DNA from: Cyanobacteria bacterium K_DeepCast_35m_m2_023
GTDB taxonomy: Bacteria; Cyanobacteriota; Cyanobacteriia; PCC-6307; Cyanobiaceae
Direction: 5' to 3'
DNA length: 5,150 nt
Assembly (NCBI GenBank): GCA_016882345.1
Contig: VGQR01000167.1
Location: forward strand, 1-5,150
The notes under the pieces are model-generated. The model was given only the letters and a program-made list of their open reading frames with translations. It did not search any database and was not told the DNA's origin. The position numbers were made by a program, and so were the translations under genes. Positions 1 through 5,103 of the stretch are shown here, piece by piece; the first letter of the stretch is position 1, and every line of letters starts with the position of its first letter.

Positions 1-1
1 C

Positions 2-319
2 TCAGTCGAGGGGGCCGTTCACCAGGCCGTTGAAGCCGAACACCCGGCGGCTGCCGGCGAACGGCACCAGCTGCACCGCCCGGCTGTCGCCCGGCTCAAA
101 GCGGATCGCCGTGCCTGCCGGAATGTCCAGCCGCAGGCCGCGAGCGGCGTCGCGATCGAAGTTCAGCGCCGCATTGGCCTCAAAGAAGTGAAAGTGCGAG
201 CCCACCTGCACCGGCCGATCGCCGGTGTTCGACACCATCAGGGTGGTGACGGGCCGGCCGGCGTTGAGTTCGAGCTCGCCGTCCTCAGGCAGCAGTTCGC
301 CGGGAATCAGGGGGGGCAT
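2..319 (-). CDS. ureB: Urease subunit beta (UreB)
   Basis: Structural beta subunit of cytosolic nickel urease, which hydrolyses urea to ammonia and carbamate; it packs with UreA and the catalytic UreC. The 105-residue product has the usual length of a stand-alone bacterial UreB. Family landmarks are the N-terminal PLIPGELLP (residues 3-11), [11 protein letters not shown] (39-49), [15 protein letters not shown] (63-77) and the VFGFNGLV region near the C-terminus (93-100). I chose the ATG at 319 because related proteins begin M-x-PLIPGE; a GTG directly before it (322-320) would add one residue. No clear Shine-Dalgarno sequence is visible, so translation may depend on the preceding ureA, whose stop is 27 bases upstream. 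The stop codon lies at the left window edge; ureC is expected just beyond but is not seen. Confidence 0.97.
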   Translation of the reverse strand: MPPLIPGELLPEDGELELNAGRPVTTLMVSNTGDRPVQVGSHFHFFEANAALNFDRDAARGLRLDIPAGTAIRFEPGDSRAVQLVPFAGSRRVFGFNGLVNGPLD

Positions 320-346
320 CACAGGTCGTTGCAGAAGGTCTGGCGC

Positions 347-649
347 TCAGCGAATCGGGTCGTGCAGGGTCACCAGCTTGGTGCCATCGGGGAAGACCGC
401 CTCGATCTGCACCTCGTGCACCAGCTCGGCGACCCCGTCCATCACCTGGTCGCGGTTGAGCCAGCTGCTGCCCTCGGCCATCAGGTCGGCCACGCTCTTG
501 CCGTCGCGGGCGCCCTCGAGCACCTGGAAGCTCAACCAGGCCACGGCCTCCGGGTGGTTGAGCCTGAGCCCCCGGTTGAGGCGGCGTTCGGCCAGCAGCG
601 CTGCCGTGACGATCAGCAGCTTGTCCTTTTCCTGCGGAGTCAGGTGCAT
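347..649 (-). CDS. ureA: Urease subunit gamma (UreA)
   Basis: Gamma subunit of urease, a small structural protein of the (UreABC)3 complex in the cytosol. The 100-residue product matches the family length exactly. Recognisable segments are the N-terminal [32 protein letters not shown] (22-40), a helix with [15 protein letters not shown] (43-57) and [20 protein letters not shown] (80-99), all typical of UreA. The frame stays open far upstream, but only the ATG at 649 gives the family N-terminus; the upstream part is the antisense-free shadow of ureD in another frame. The start lies inside the last codons of ureD (10-base overlap), which suggests coupled translation. The order ureD-ureA-ureB points to one transcript. 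Confidence 0.97.
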   Translation of the reverse strand: MHLTPQEKDKLLIVTAALLAERRLNRGLRLNHPEAVAWLSFQVLEGARDGKSVADLMAEGSSWLNRDQVMDGVAELVHEVQIEAVFPDGTKLVTLHDPIR

Positions 650-1587
650 GGCTTCACTGTGGCAGCAGTCGGAGCATCGCAGGGTCCATCGTGAACCGGG
701 GCGGGGCTCCAGGGCTCTTCCTGAAAGGGCCACAGCCGTGGCAGCACGGGCGGGGCCAGGGCCGCGGCGGCGCGCAGCCGCGCCCAGATGCGGCTGAACC
801 AGAACCGGGCGGCCTGGGTCGAGTCGCCGCGGTAGCGCGCGATCAAGCCCTGATCGAGGGCACCGCAGGCCATCGTTCCTCTCAGGCCGTGGCGGTCCTG
901 GCGACACTGGCTCAGCAGCGCCTGCAGCGCTGACGGATCCAGCCGCAGCGGGGCAGCCCAGACCAGGGAGCCGAACACCGGTTCGCCCGCCATGCCATGG
1001 CGGCCATCGAGGGCGTCGCCGCCAAGCTCGAGCCGATCCACCAGCTCCCAGCGCCGGGTGCCAGCGTCGTCGCGGCAGATCTCCAGCGCTGAGCGCCAGC
1101 AGCCGGCCCCCAGCCCTTCGCCGGCGGCGCTGCGCCCCAGCCGTACCACGTCGACCACCAGACAACCGGCATCGCTGGGCAGTTGCACCTGCAGGTGCTG
1201 CTCGACCAGGGCGCCGGCATAGAGCACCAGCTCCTGGGGCAGCCATTCGAAGCTGCTGCCCGATTCGAGCTGCAGCGCCATGGTCTGGCGGGCCCACTGG
1301 CCTGCAGGGTGCAGGCGTGAGCGGCCGATGCTGCCGTAGGCCTTTTGGGCGGCGGCCGTGGTCATCAGGGCGCGGCTGCCCTGGGCGGCCGTGATCTGAA
1401 GCTCGAGCCAGTCGCCCCCCACCAGGCCGCCGGCCGTGTGCAACAACGGCAGCTCGCAATGCCCGCCGGGGTGATGAAACGCCCGTTGCAGCTTGAGTGG
1501 CGCGCTGGTGCCGCCGTGGTGAACCGTGCGCTCACCGCGGCGTTCGAAGCGCAGCGTCGCGTGGCCTCGCCAGCTGTCCAGTGCGAT
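640..1587 (-). CDS. ureD: Urease accessory protein UreD (UreH-type), non-canonical start
   Basis: Scaffold chaperone that binds apo-urease and, with UreF and UreG, forms the complex that delivers nickel and CO2 to the active site. Numbering from the proposed start: [12 protein letters not shown] (6-17), [11 protein letters not shown] (49-59), [11 protein letters not shown] (76-86), [10 protein letters not shown] (114-123), and near the C-terminus [13 protein letters not shown] followed by WPFQEEPW. The first in-frame ATG, GTG or TTG is the TTG at 1446, which would remove the conserved first 47 residues including [12 protein letters not shown] and APLKLQRAF. Those codons are intact and in frame up to a TGA at 1710-1708, but contain no ATG, GTG or TTG. 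The ATC at 1587-1585 gives I/M-ALDSWRG, a family-like N-terminus and 315 residues, and follows a strong Shine-Dalgarno sequence. The gene identity is certain; the exact start is inferred, and a sequencing error or mutation of ATG is possible. Confidence 0.9.
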   Translation of the reverse strand: MALDSWRGHATLRFERRGERTVHHGGTSAPLKLQRAFHHPGGHCELPLLHTAGGLVGGDWLELQITAAQGSRALMTTAAAQKAYGSIGRSRLHPAGQWARQTMALQLESGSSFEWLPQELVLYAGALVEQHLQVQLPSDAGCLVVDVVRLGRSAAGEGLGAGCWRSALEICRDDAGTRRWELVDRLELGGDALDGRHGMAGEPVFGSLVWAAPLRLDPSALQALLSQCRQDRHGLRGTMACGALDQGLIARYRGDSTQAARFWFSRIWARLRAAAALAPPVLPRLWPFQEEPWSPAPVHDGPCDAPTAATVKPCT

Positions 1588-1592
1588 CCTGC

Positions 1593-1602
1593 AGGTGCAC
1601 CT
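1593..1602. repeat. 10-bp palindrome between divergent ureD and ureE
   Basis: AGGTGCACCT is an exact palindrome within the 28 bases between the proposed ureD and ureE starts, and overlaps the ureD ribosome binding site. CTGCAG occurs at 1589-1594 and 1611-1616 on either side. It may be an operator, or may only reflect the strong Shine-Dalgarno sequence and base composition. Confidence 0.3.
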
Positions 1603-1604
1603 CC
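1598..1604 (-). promoter_or_regulatory. Strong ribosome binding site for ureD
   Basis: Read on the minus strand, positions 1604 to 1598 are GGAGGTG, a near-perfect complement of the 16S rRNA 3' end. Ten bases separate it from the ATC at 1587 in the ureD frame. It is the clearest Shine-Dalgarno sequence I found in the window, and it decides the start: it fits ATC 1587, fits less well CTG 1581 (16 bases), and is far from TTG 1446. Confidence 0.65.
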
Positions 1605-1615
1605 ACTCTGCTGCA

Positions 1616-2086
1616 GTGACCCCTGTGTTGCTGGTCGATCGTTGGGCGGCGGCTGAGCCCTTGCCGGTTGGGGTGCAGCAGCGTCTGCAGCTCAGCCTCA
1701 GCGCCGATCAGCGCACCAGCCTGCGGGGCCATCGCCGCAGCGATTGCGGCCAGGATCTGCTGCTGCAGTTGCCCCGTGGCACCGCGCTGCAGCCGGGTGA
1801 ATGGTTGCTGTGCGCCGATCGTCGCCAGGCGGTCCAGGTTCAGGCCGCCTGCGAGAGCCTGTTGCGGGTCAGGGCATCCGGGCCCCTGGACCTGCTGCAG
1901 GCCGCCTATCACCTGGGCAACCGCCACGTCGCCCTCGAACTGCACAGCGATCACCTGCTGCTGCAGCACGACAGCGTGCTGCTCGAGCTGTTGCAGCAGC
2001 GCGGCCTGCAGGTCGAGGCGATCGACGGCCCGTTTCAGCCGGAGGCCGGGGCCTACGGCGGCGGCCATGGCCATGACCATCACTGA
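1616..2086 (+). CDS. ureE: Urease accessory protein UreE, nickel metallochaperone
   Basis: Dimeric nickel carrier of the cytosol that hands Ni to UreG for urease activation. The predicted 156 residues fit the family. Numbering from the GTG at 1616: the N-terminal domain runs over about 1-70, then the metal-binding domain with AYHLGNRHV (97-105) containing the conserved core His residues, HDSVLLELLQQRGLQVE (118-134), PFQPEAGAYG (139-148), and a short His-rich tail GGGHGHDHH (148-156). The frame has no ATG; GTG at 1616 gives M-TPVLLVDRW, similar to family N-termini, while GTG at 1595 would add seven residues. Neither has a clear ribosome binding site. The gene diverges from ureD, leaving only 28 bases between the proposed starts, and its 3' end overlaps ureF by 20 bases. 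Confidence 0.93.
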   Translation: MTPVLLVDRWAAAEPLPVGVQQRLQLSLSADQRTSLRGHRRSDCGQDLLLQLPRGTALQPGEWLLCADRRQAVQVQAACESLLRVRASGPLDLLQAAYHLGNRHVALELHSDHLLLQHDSVLLELLQQRGLQVEAIDGPFQPEAGAYGGGHGHDHH

Positions 2087-2768
2087 GCCGGCCCTGCTGC
2101 ACCTGTTGCAGCTCGTCAGTCCGGCCCTGCCGGTGGGGGCGTTCAGCTACTCCGAGGGGCTCGAGGTGCTGCAGCAGAGCGGTCAGCTCGGCGATGCCAC
2201 GGCCCTGCAGCAGTGGCTCAAAGCCGAATTGCAGCGCGGCGCTGTGGCGATCGAAGCGGCAGCCCTGGACGAGCTCTGCCAGCAGATCCGCGCCTGGCGC
2301 AACGGCGATGCCACGGCCGCTGCCGCCGTTCTCGACCTCGATCGCTGGTTGCAGGTTCAGCGCGAGGCGCCCGAAGTCAGGGCCCAACAGCGGCAGATGG
2401 GTGGTTCGCTGCTGGCGCTGCTGGCCGATCTGCGGGGGCCGTTGCTGCCCGCCGCCCAGCCCCTGCCGCCGTTGTCGTGGCCGGCCGCCTTTGCCTGGGC
2501 CGGGGTGTGCCTGGCCATCGGCCCGTCCCAGCTGGAGCTGGCCTATCTCTATGGCTGGGTGAGCAATCAGATCAGTGCGGCCGTGCGGCTGATTCCCTTG
2601 GGGCCCACCGAGGGGCAGCGGTTGCAGTTGCGGCTGGCGCCCCTGATCGATCAGCGGGCCCGGCAGTTGGCCGCCGCCGATCCCCGCAGCCTCTGGACCT
2701 CGGGGGTGGGGGCTGGGCTGGCCCAGTTGCAGCACGCCGAGCTCTACTCGCGCCTGTTTCGCAGTTGA
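2067..2768 (+). CDS. ureF: Urease accessory protein UreF
   Basis: Helical chaperone that joins UreD on apo-urease and recruits the GTPase UreG. The 233-residue product is of normal length. The diagnostic motif SPALPVGAFSYSEGLE is at residues 18-33. Further family traits are the Ala/Leu-rich helical core, a segment reading YLYGWVSNQISAAVRLIPLGPTEGQ split over the middle, and a C-terminus ending in HAELYSRLFRS. Two in-frame ATG codons, 2067 and 2073, are possible starts; both lie inside the 3' end of ureE, so translation is probably coupled. The first sits in the palindrome GGCCATGGCC. The gene ends 5 bases before the convergent mlaD-like gene, leaving no room for a separate terminator outside coding sequence. 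Confidence 0.96.
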   Translation: MAMTITEPALLHLLQLVSPALPVGAFSYSEGLEVLQQSGQLGDATALQQWLKAELQRGAVAIEAAALDELCQQIRAWRNGDATAAAAVLDLDRWLQVQREAPEVRAQQRQMGGSLLALLADLRGPLLPAAQPLPPLSWPAAFAWAGVCLAIGPSQLELAYLYGWVSNQISAAVRLIPLGPTEGQRLQLRLAPLIDQRARQLAAADPRSLWTSGVGAGLAQLQHAELYSRLFRS

Positions 2769-2773
2769 GCCGA

Positions 2774-3643
2774 TCAGGGCTGGCCGCCCGGATTGCGGTT
2801 GGCCTCGCCCGCGGGCTGATCGGTTGCTGGAGCCGGCTCCAGCAACCGGATCAACCAGCTGCGGTTGAGCTTCTGCAGCAGGCTGTTGCTGCTGCTGGCC
2901 AGCGCCTGCACCTGCAGCAGGGTGCCCTGCAGCTGGTTCAGGGTCTGGTTGATGGTGCTGGTGGTGGACCCCAGTTCGCTGCTGATCGTCGATGCCTTGC
3001 CGCCCAGGTCCCGCTCGAGGGTGGTGGTGAGTTGTTGCCCACCCTGCAGGGTGCGATCGAGCTGATCGAGGCTGCGCGGCAGCCGTCTCTGCACCAGCTC
3101 GGCAGCGCCCTTGATGCCCTGTTGCAGCGTCAGCCGGCTGTTGGCCAGCTCGTTGAGCAGCAACGGGATGCTGGCGGTCGGCCTGAAGCTCAGCTGGCTG
3201 GGCCGCCCCTCCTGGCCAGCGCGCCGGGATCCCCCGCGCGGATCGGCCTCGATGTTGATGTAGGCCTTGCTCAGCAGGTTGTCCTGTCCTAGGGCGGCGA
3301 AGCTGCGGGGGCCGATCAGGTGGGCGCGGCTGGCTGCAACCTGCAGGGTCACCATCACCCGGCCGCTGTCGAGCAGTTGAACCTGCTTGACCATCCCCAC
3401 CGGATAGCCGGCGATCTTGACGGGCATGCCGGGGATCAACCCCGCGGCGCTGTGGGTGTTGAGGGTCAGCTCGAGATTGCGGACCCACCAGTTGCGCGGG
3501 TTGCCGATGCCGGCAACGGCGATCGACAGCAGCGTTGCCGCGCCCAGCAGCAGCACCCAGCTCTCGAGGTTGAGCCCGTTGAGCCGGCGGCGGTGACCCC
3601 GCCAACTCAGCAGCTCGGCTTGGTTGAGGGGTTTGCTGCTCAC
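2774..3643 (-). CDS. MCE-domain (MlaD-like) lipid ABC transporter substrate-binding protein
   Basis: Probable membrane-anchored periplasmic component of an Mla/TGD-type lipid transporter. The 289 residues show a basic cytosolic N-terminus (about 1-27), one membrane anchor (about 28-46, LESWVLLLGAATLLSIAVAGI region), an MCE domain (about 55-132) with GLIPGMPVKIAGYPVGMVKQVQL (68-90) and DNLLSKAYINIEA (121-133), then a long Leu/Gln/Ser/Thr-rich helical tail (about 160-262) that is probably coiled coil, and a Pro-rich end. The start is GTG at 3643, overlapping the stop of the MlaE-like gene in a GTGA; there is no ribosome binding site, so translation is likely coupled. No ATPase gene is seen in the window. 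A perfect 28-bp palindrome lies in its 3' coding end. Family assignment is firm; the lipid carried is unknown. Confidence 0.88.
   Translation of the reverse strand: MSSKPLNQAELLSWRGHRRRLNGLNLESWVLLLGAATLLSIAVAGIGNPRNWWVRNLELTLNTHSAAGLIPGMPVKIAGYPVGMVKQVQLLDSGRVMVTLQVAASRAHLIGPRSFAALGQDNLLSKAYINIEADPRGGSRRAGQEGRPSQLSFRPTASIPLLLNELANSRLTLQQGIKGAAELVQRRLPRSLDQLDRTLQGGQQLTTTLERDLGGKASTISSELGSTTSTINQTLNQLQGTLLQVQALASSSNSLLQKLNRSWLIRLLEPAPATDQPAGEANRNPGGQP
2821..2848. repeat. Perfect 28-bp palindrome inside the mlaD-like gene
   Basis: The left arm CGGTTGCTGGAGCC (2821-2834) is followed directly by its exact reverse complement (2835-2848). Outside it, TGAT at 2817-2820 pairs with ATCA at 2850-2853 across one unpaired G, and GG at 2814-2815 pairs with CC at 2855-2856. 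The RNA of either strand could form a long GC-rich hairpin. It lies in the C-terminal coding part of the MCE gene, 52 bases past the ureF stop. No run of T follows on either side, so it is not a classic intrinsic terminator. Confidence 0.85.
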
Positions 3644-4290
3644 CGCGGGTTCAGCAGGGGGTCAAGGCTCAGAACCCAGGCCAGATCGAGGCCCAGCAAC
3701 ACCGCCATCGTCAGGCAGATGGACCGCGACAGGGCCGCCATCGAGCGGACCTTGCGCCCCTGGCAGCGGGCGCCCTGTTGCAGGGTGATCCACAGCGTCA
3801 TGGCGGCAAAGACAGCCGTTTTGAGCAGCGACAGACCAAAGTGCAAGGGATCCAGACTGCCCAGCAGGGTCTGCAGCTCGTTGACGTTGTCCAGCTCCGG
3901 ACGGGTCAGGGTGGCCGCGACCAGGGCGGCCGCCAGCATGTACAGCCCCAGCACCAACGCCGTGAGCGCCAGGGGGCCGGCCTGCAGCAGCCAGAGCTTC
4001 ACAAGCAGGCGCGGGTTGCGGTGGGCCAGCAGCGCTCCCTGGATCACCATCACCCCTCCGTCCCGCAGCAGCAGCAACAGGCTCACCAGCAGTGGCATCA
4101 CCAGCAGCGTGGTCTGCACGGCCAGCATCTGGATGTTGACGGACGCCACCTGTTCCAGGGGGCTCGCCAGCAACTGGATCAGCCCCAGGCTGATGACCGC
4201 CCCCACCAGGGCGGCCAGGCCGACGCTGGTGAAATCCAGCTGGTTGACGAGCTGGCGCCGTTGTCGACCCGTGATCAGCTGCTGCACCAC
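3640..4290 (-). CDS. Divergent MlaE-like permease of a lipid ABC transporter
   Basis: Integral membrane protein of 216 residues with about five hydrophobic segments (about 22-42, 58-76, 103-127, 155-170, 189-208). Weak resemblance to MlaE permeases is visible by eye: MPLLVSLLLLLRDGG (65-79) resembles the family PVLTALLVAGRVG segment, and the C-terminal DPLHFGLSLLKTAVFA (147-162) then a small-residue loop resembles the family DL..GL.KS..FG region. The cytoplasmic segment with AELGTM and QIDAL, which normally contacts the ATPase, appears replaced by a short QGALLAHRNPRLL stretch. The family is usually about 250-260 residues. The start is a GTG GTG pair at 4290-4285, directly after an in-frame TAG. 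Coupling to the MCE gene by a 4-base overlap strongly supports a role in the same transporter. It may instead be a membrane protein of unknown family. Confidence 0.72.
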   Translation of the reverse strand: MVQQLITGRQRRQLVNQLDFTSVGLAALVGAVISLGLIQLLASPLEQVASVNIQMLAVQTTLLVMPLLVSLLLLLRDGGVMVIQGALLAHRNPRLLVKLWLLQAGPLALTALVLGLYMLAAALVAATLTRPELDNVNELQTLLGSLDPLHFGLSLLKTAVFAAMTLWITLQQGARCQGRKVRSMAALSRSICLTMAVLLGLDLAWVLSLDPLLNPR

Positions 4291-4314
4291 CTAGCCCTGC
4301 CTACGGGTCAGGAT

Positions 4315-4330
4315 GGCAACAGATGTTGCC
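4315..4330. repeat. Short perfect inverted repeat between mlaE-like gene and ureG
   Basis: GGCAAC AGAT GTTGCC: two exact 6-bp arms around four bases, in the 55-base region between the divergent starts of ureG and the MlaE-like gene. It could be an operator or a hairpin in the ureG leader, 15 bases before the ATG. If ureG started at 4313 it would be coding. Confidence 0.4.
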
Positions 4331-4345
4331 GCTGGCATCGCTGTC

Positions 4346-4948
4346 ATGAGTCGTCTGCGGGTAGGCGTGGCCGGGCCGGTGGGTTCGGGCAAGACAGCCT
4401 TGGTCGAAGCGCTCTGCCGGCGTCTGCGCGATCGGCTGCAGTTGGCTGTGGTCACCAATGACATCTACACCCAGGAGGATGCCCAGTTCTTGACCCGTGC
4501 CGGCGCGCTCGAGCCCGAGCGCATCCGTGGCGTCGAAACCGGCGGCTGTCCCCACACGGCGATTCGCGAAGACTGCTCGATCAACCGCGCTGCGGTGGCC
4601 GAGCTCGAGGCCAGCTTTCCCGACCTCGACCTGGTGCTGGTAGAGAGCGGCGGTGACAACCTTGCCGCCAGCTTCAGCCCCGAGCTGGTGGACCTGTGCA
4701 TCTATGTGATCGATGTGGCCGCCGGCGACAAGATCCCGCGCAAGGGTGGGCCCGGCATCACCCGCTCTGATCTGCTGGTGATCAACAAGATTGATCTGGC
4801 GCCGCTGGTGGGGGCGAGCCTGGCGGTGATGGAGCGCGATACCGAGCACATGCGCGGCGGCCGTCCCTGGTGCTTCACCAACATCCGCAGCGGTGAGGGG
4901 CTCGAGGCGGTCGAGACATTTCTGCTGAGGCAATTGCCGATTGCGTAG
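4346..4948 (+). CDS. ureG: Urease accessory GTPase UreG
   Basis: SIMIBI-class GTPase that binds nickel and uses GTP hydrolysis to drive metal insertion into urease with UreD, UreF and UreE. Numbering from ATG 4346 (200 residues, family length): P-loop GPVGSGKT (10-17), [11 protein letters not shown] (35-45), the nickel-binding CPH in [13 protein letters not shown] (64-76), [15 protein letters not shown] (100-114), [18 protein letters not shown] (121-138), and the guanine-specificity motif NKID (147-150). All key residues are present. ATG 4346 is chosen because it gives [17 protein letters not shown], the usual N-terminus; ATG at 4313 would add 11 residues that do not look like the family. No ribosome binding site is obvious for either. 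The gene is separated from ureF by the Mla-like pair and runs towards the putative urtA. Confidence 0.97.
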   Translation: MSRLRVGVAGPVGSGKTALVEALCRRLRDRLQLAVVTNDIYTQEDAQFLTRAGALEPERIRGVETGGCPHTAIREDCSINRAAVAELEASFPDLDLVLVESGGDNLAASFSPELVDLCIYVIDVAAGDKIPRKGGPGITRSDLLVINKIDLAPLVGASLAVMERDTEHMRGGRPWCFTNIRSGEGLEAVETFLLRQLPIA

Positions 4949-4958
4949 CCACCGCTAC
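4945..4958 (+). promoter_or_regulatory. Perfect NtcA consensus site overlapping the ureG stop
   Basis: GTA-GCCACCGC-TAC matches GTA-N8-TAC exactly. The GTA begins inside the ureG stop codon (TAG at 4946-4948). No TAN3T box is found 20-24 bases downstream; the nearest AT-rich element, TATTGA at 4972, is only 13 bases away. It could be an upstream auxiliary NtcA site for urtA, or a chance match. Confidence 0.4.
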
Positions 4959-4973
4959 AGCATTGGCACCCTA

Positions 4974-5012
4974 TTGAGCCGGAACCGGTCGGACCGGTGC
5001 TCGGTTGCTCAA
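4974..5012 (+). repeat. Imperfect inverted repeat downstream of ureG
   Basis: TTGAGC (4974-4979) pairs with GCTCAA (5007-5012), and after a three-base bulge AACCG (4983-4987) pairs with CGGTT (5002-5006). A competing fold uses ACCGGT at 4984-4989 and 4993-4998. It lies 26 bases after the ureG stop and could end or stabilise the ureG transcript, but no T-run follows, so I do not call it a terminator. Confidence 0.4.
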
Positions 5013-5015
5013 ATG

Positions 5016-5058
5016 GTGTCGACCACTACCAAAGGTGGTGTGGCGTGACACATACGGT
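5016..5058 (+). promoter_or_regulatory. Candidate NtcA-activated promoter of urtA
   Basis: GTG-N8-TAC (5016-5029, GTGTCGACCACTAC) is one base from the NtcA consensus GTA-N8-TAC. After 23 bases comes TACGGT (5053-5058), which fits the TAN3T -10 box. This is the known layout of NtcA-activated cyanobacterial promoters, with the activator centred near -41.5; the start site would then be near 5064-5065, giving a leader of about 40 bases before the ATG at 5104. A 7-bp inverted repeat (CACTACC 5024-5030, GGTGGTG 5034-5040, one G-T pair) lies between the two boxes. Regulation by nitrogen status is inferred. Confidence 0.6.
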
Positions 5059-5103
5059 CCAGTGACCGCTGCATGGCGGGATTCCTTCTGTTCTGCAATT
5101 TCG

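Noticed and set aside
640..1446. ureD starting at TTG 1446
   Set aside because: This would lose 47 conserved residues that are intact in frame upstream, and it ignores the strong ribosome binding site at 1604-1598.
347..1459. A 370-codon version of ureA extending upstream
   Set aside because: Only the last 100 codons look like UreA; the upstream part is the out-of-frame shadow of ureD.
2643..2654. 12-bp palindrome CTGATCGATCAG in ureF
   Set aside because: It is explained by common codons and the frequent CGATCG hexamer, and does not extend further.
2213..3292. A long plus-strand frame covering ureF and the antisense of the mlaD-like gene
   Set aside because: Ureases and MCE frames explain both halves with clear motifs; this frame shows none.
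1869..3605. A 578-codon open frame on the minus strand
   Set aside because: It runs antisense to ureF and out of frame with the mlaD-like gene, has low-complexity Gln/Arg/Pro/Ala content typical of high-GC shadow frames, and matches no family.
3320..4294. Plus-strand frames of 227-324 codons opposite the Mla-like pair
   Set aside because: They are Ser/Arg- or Gln/His-rich shadows antisense to membrane proteins with clear hydrophobic segments.
4301..4933. A 210-codon minus-strand frame opposite ureG
   Set aside because: It mirrors the whole of ureG, whose P-loop, CPH and NKID motifs are intact on the plus strand.
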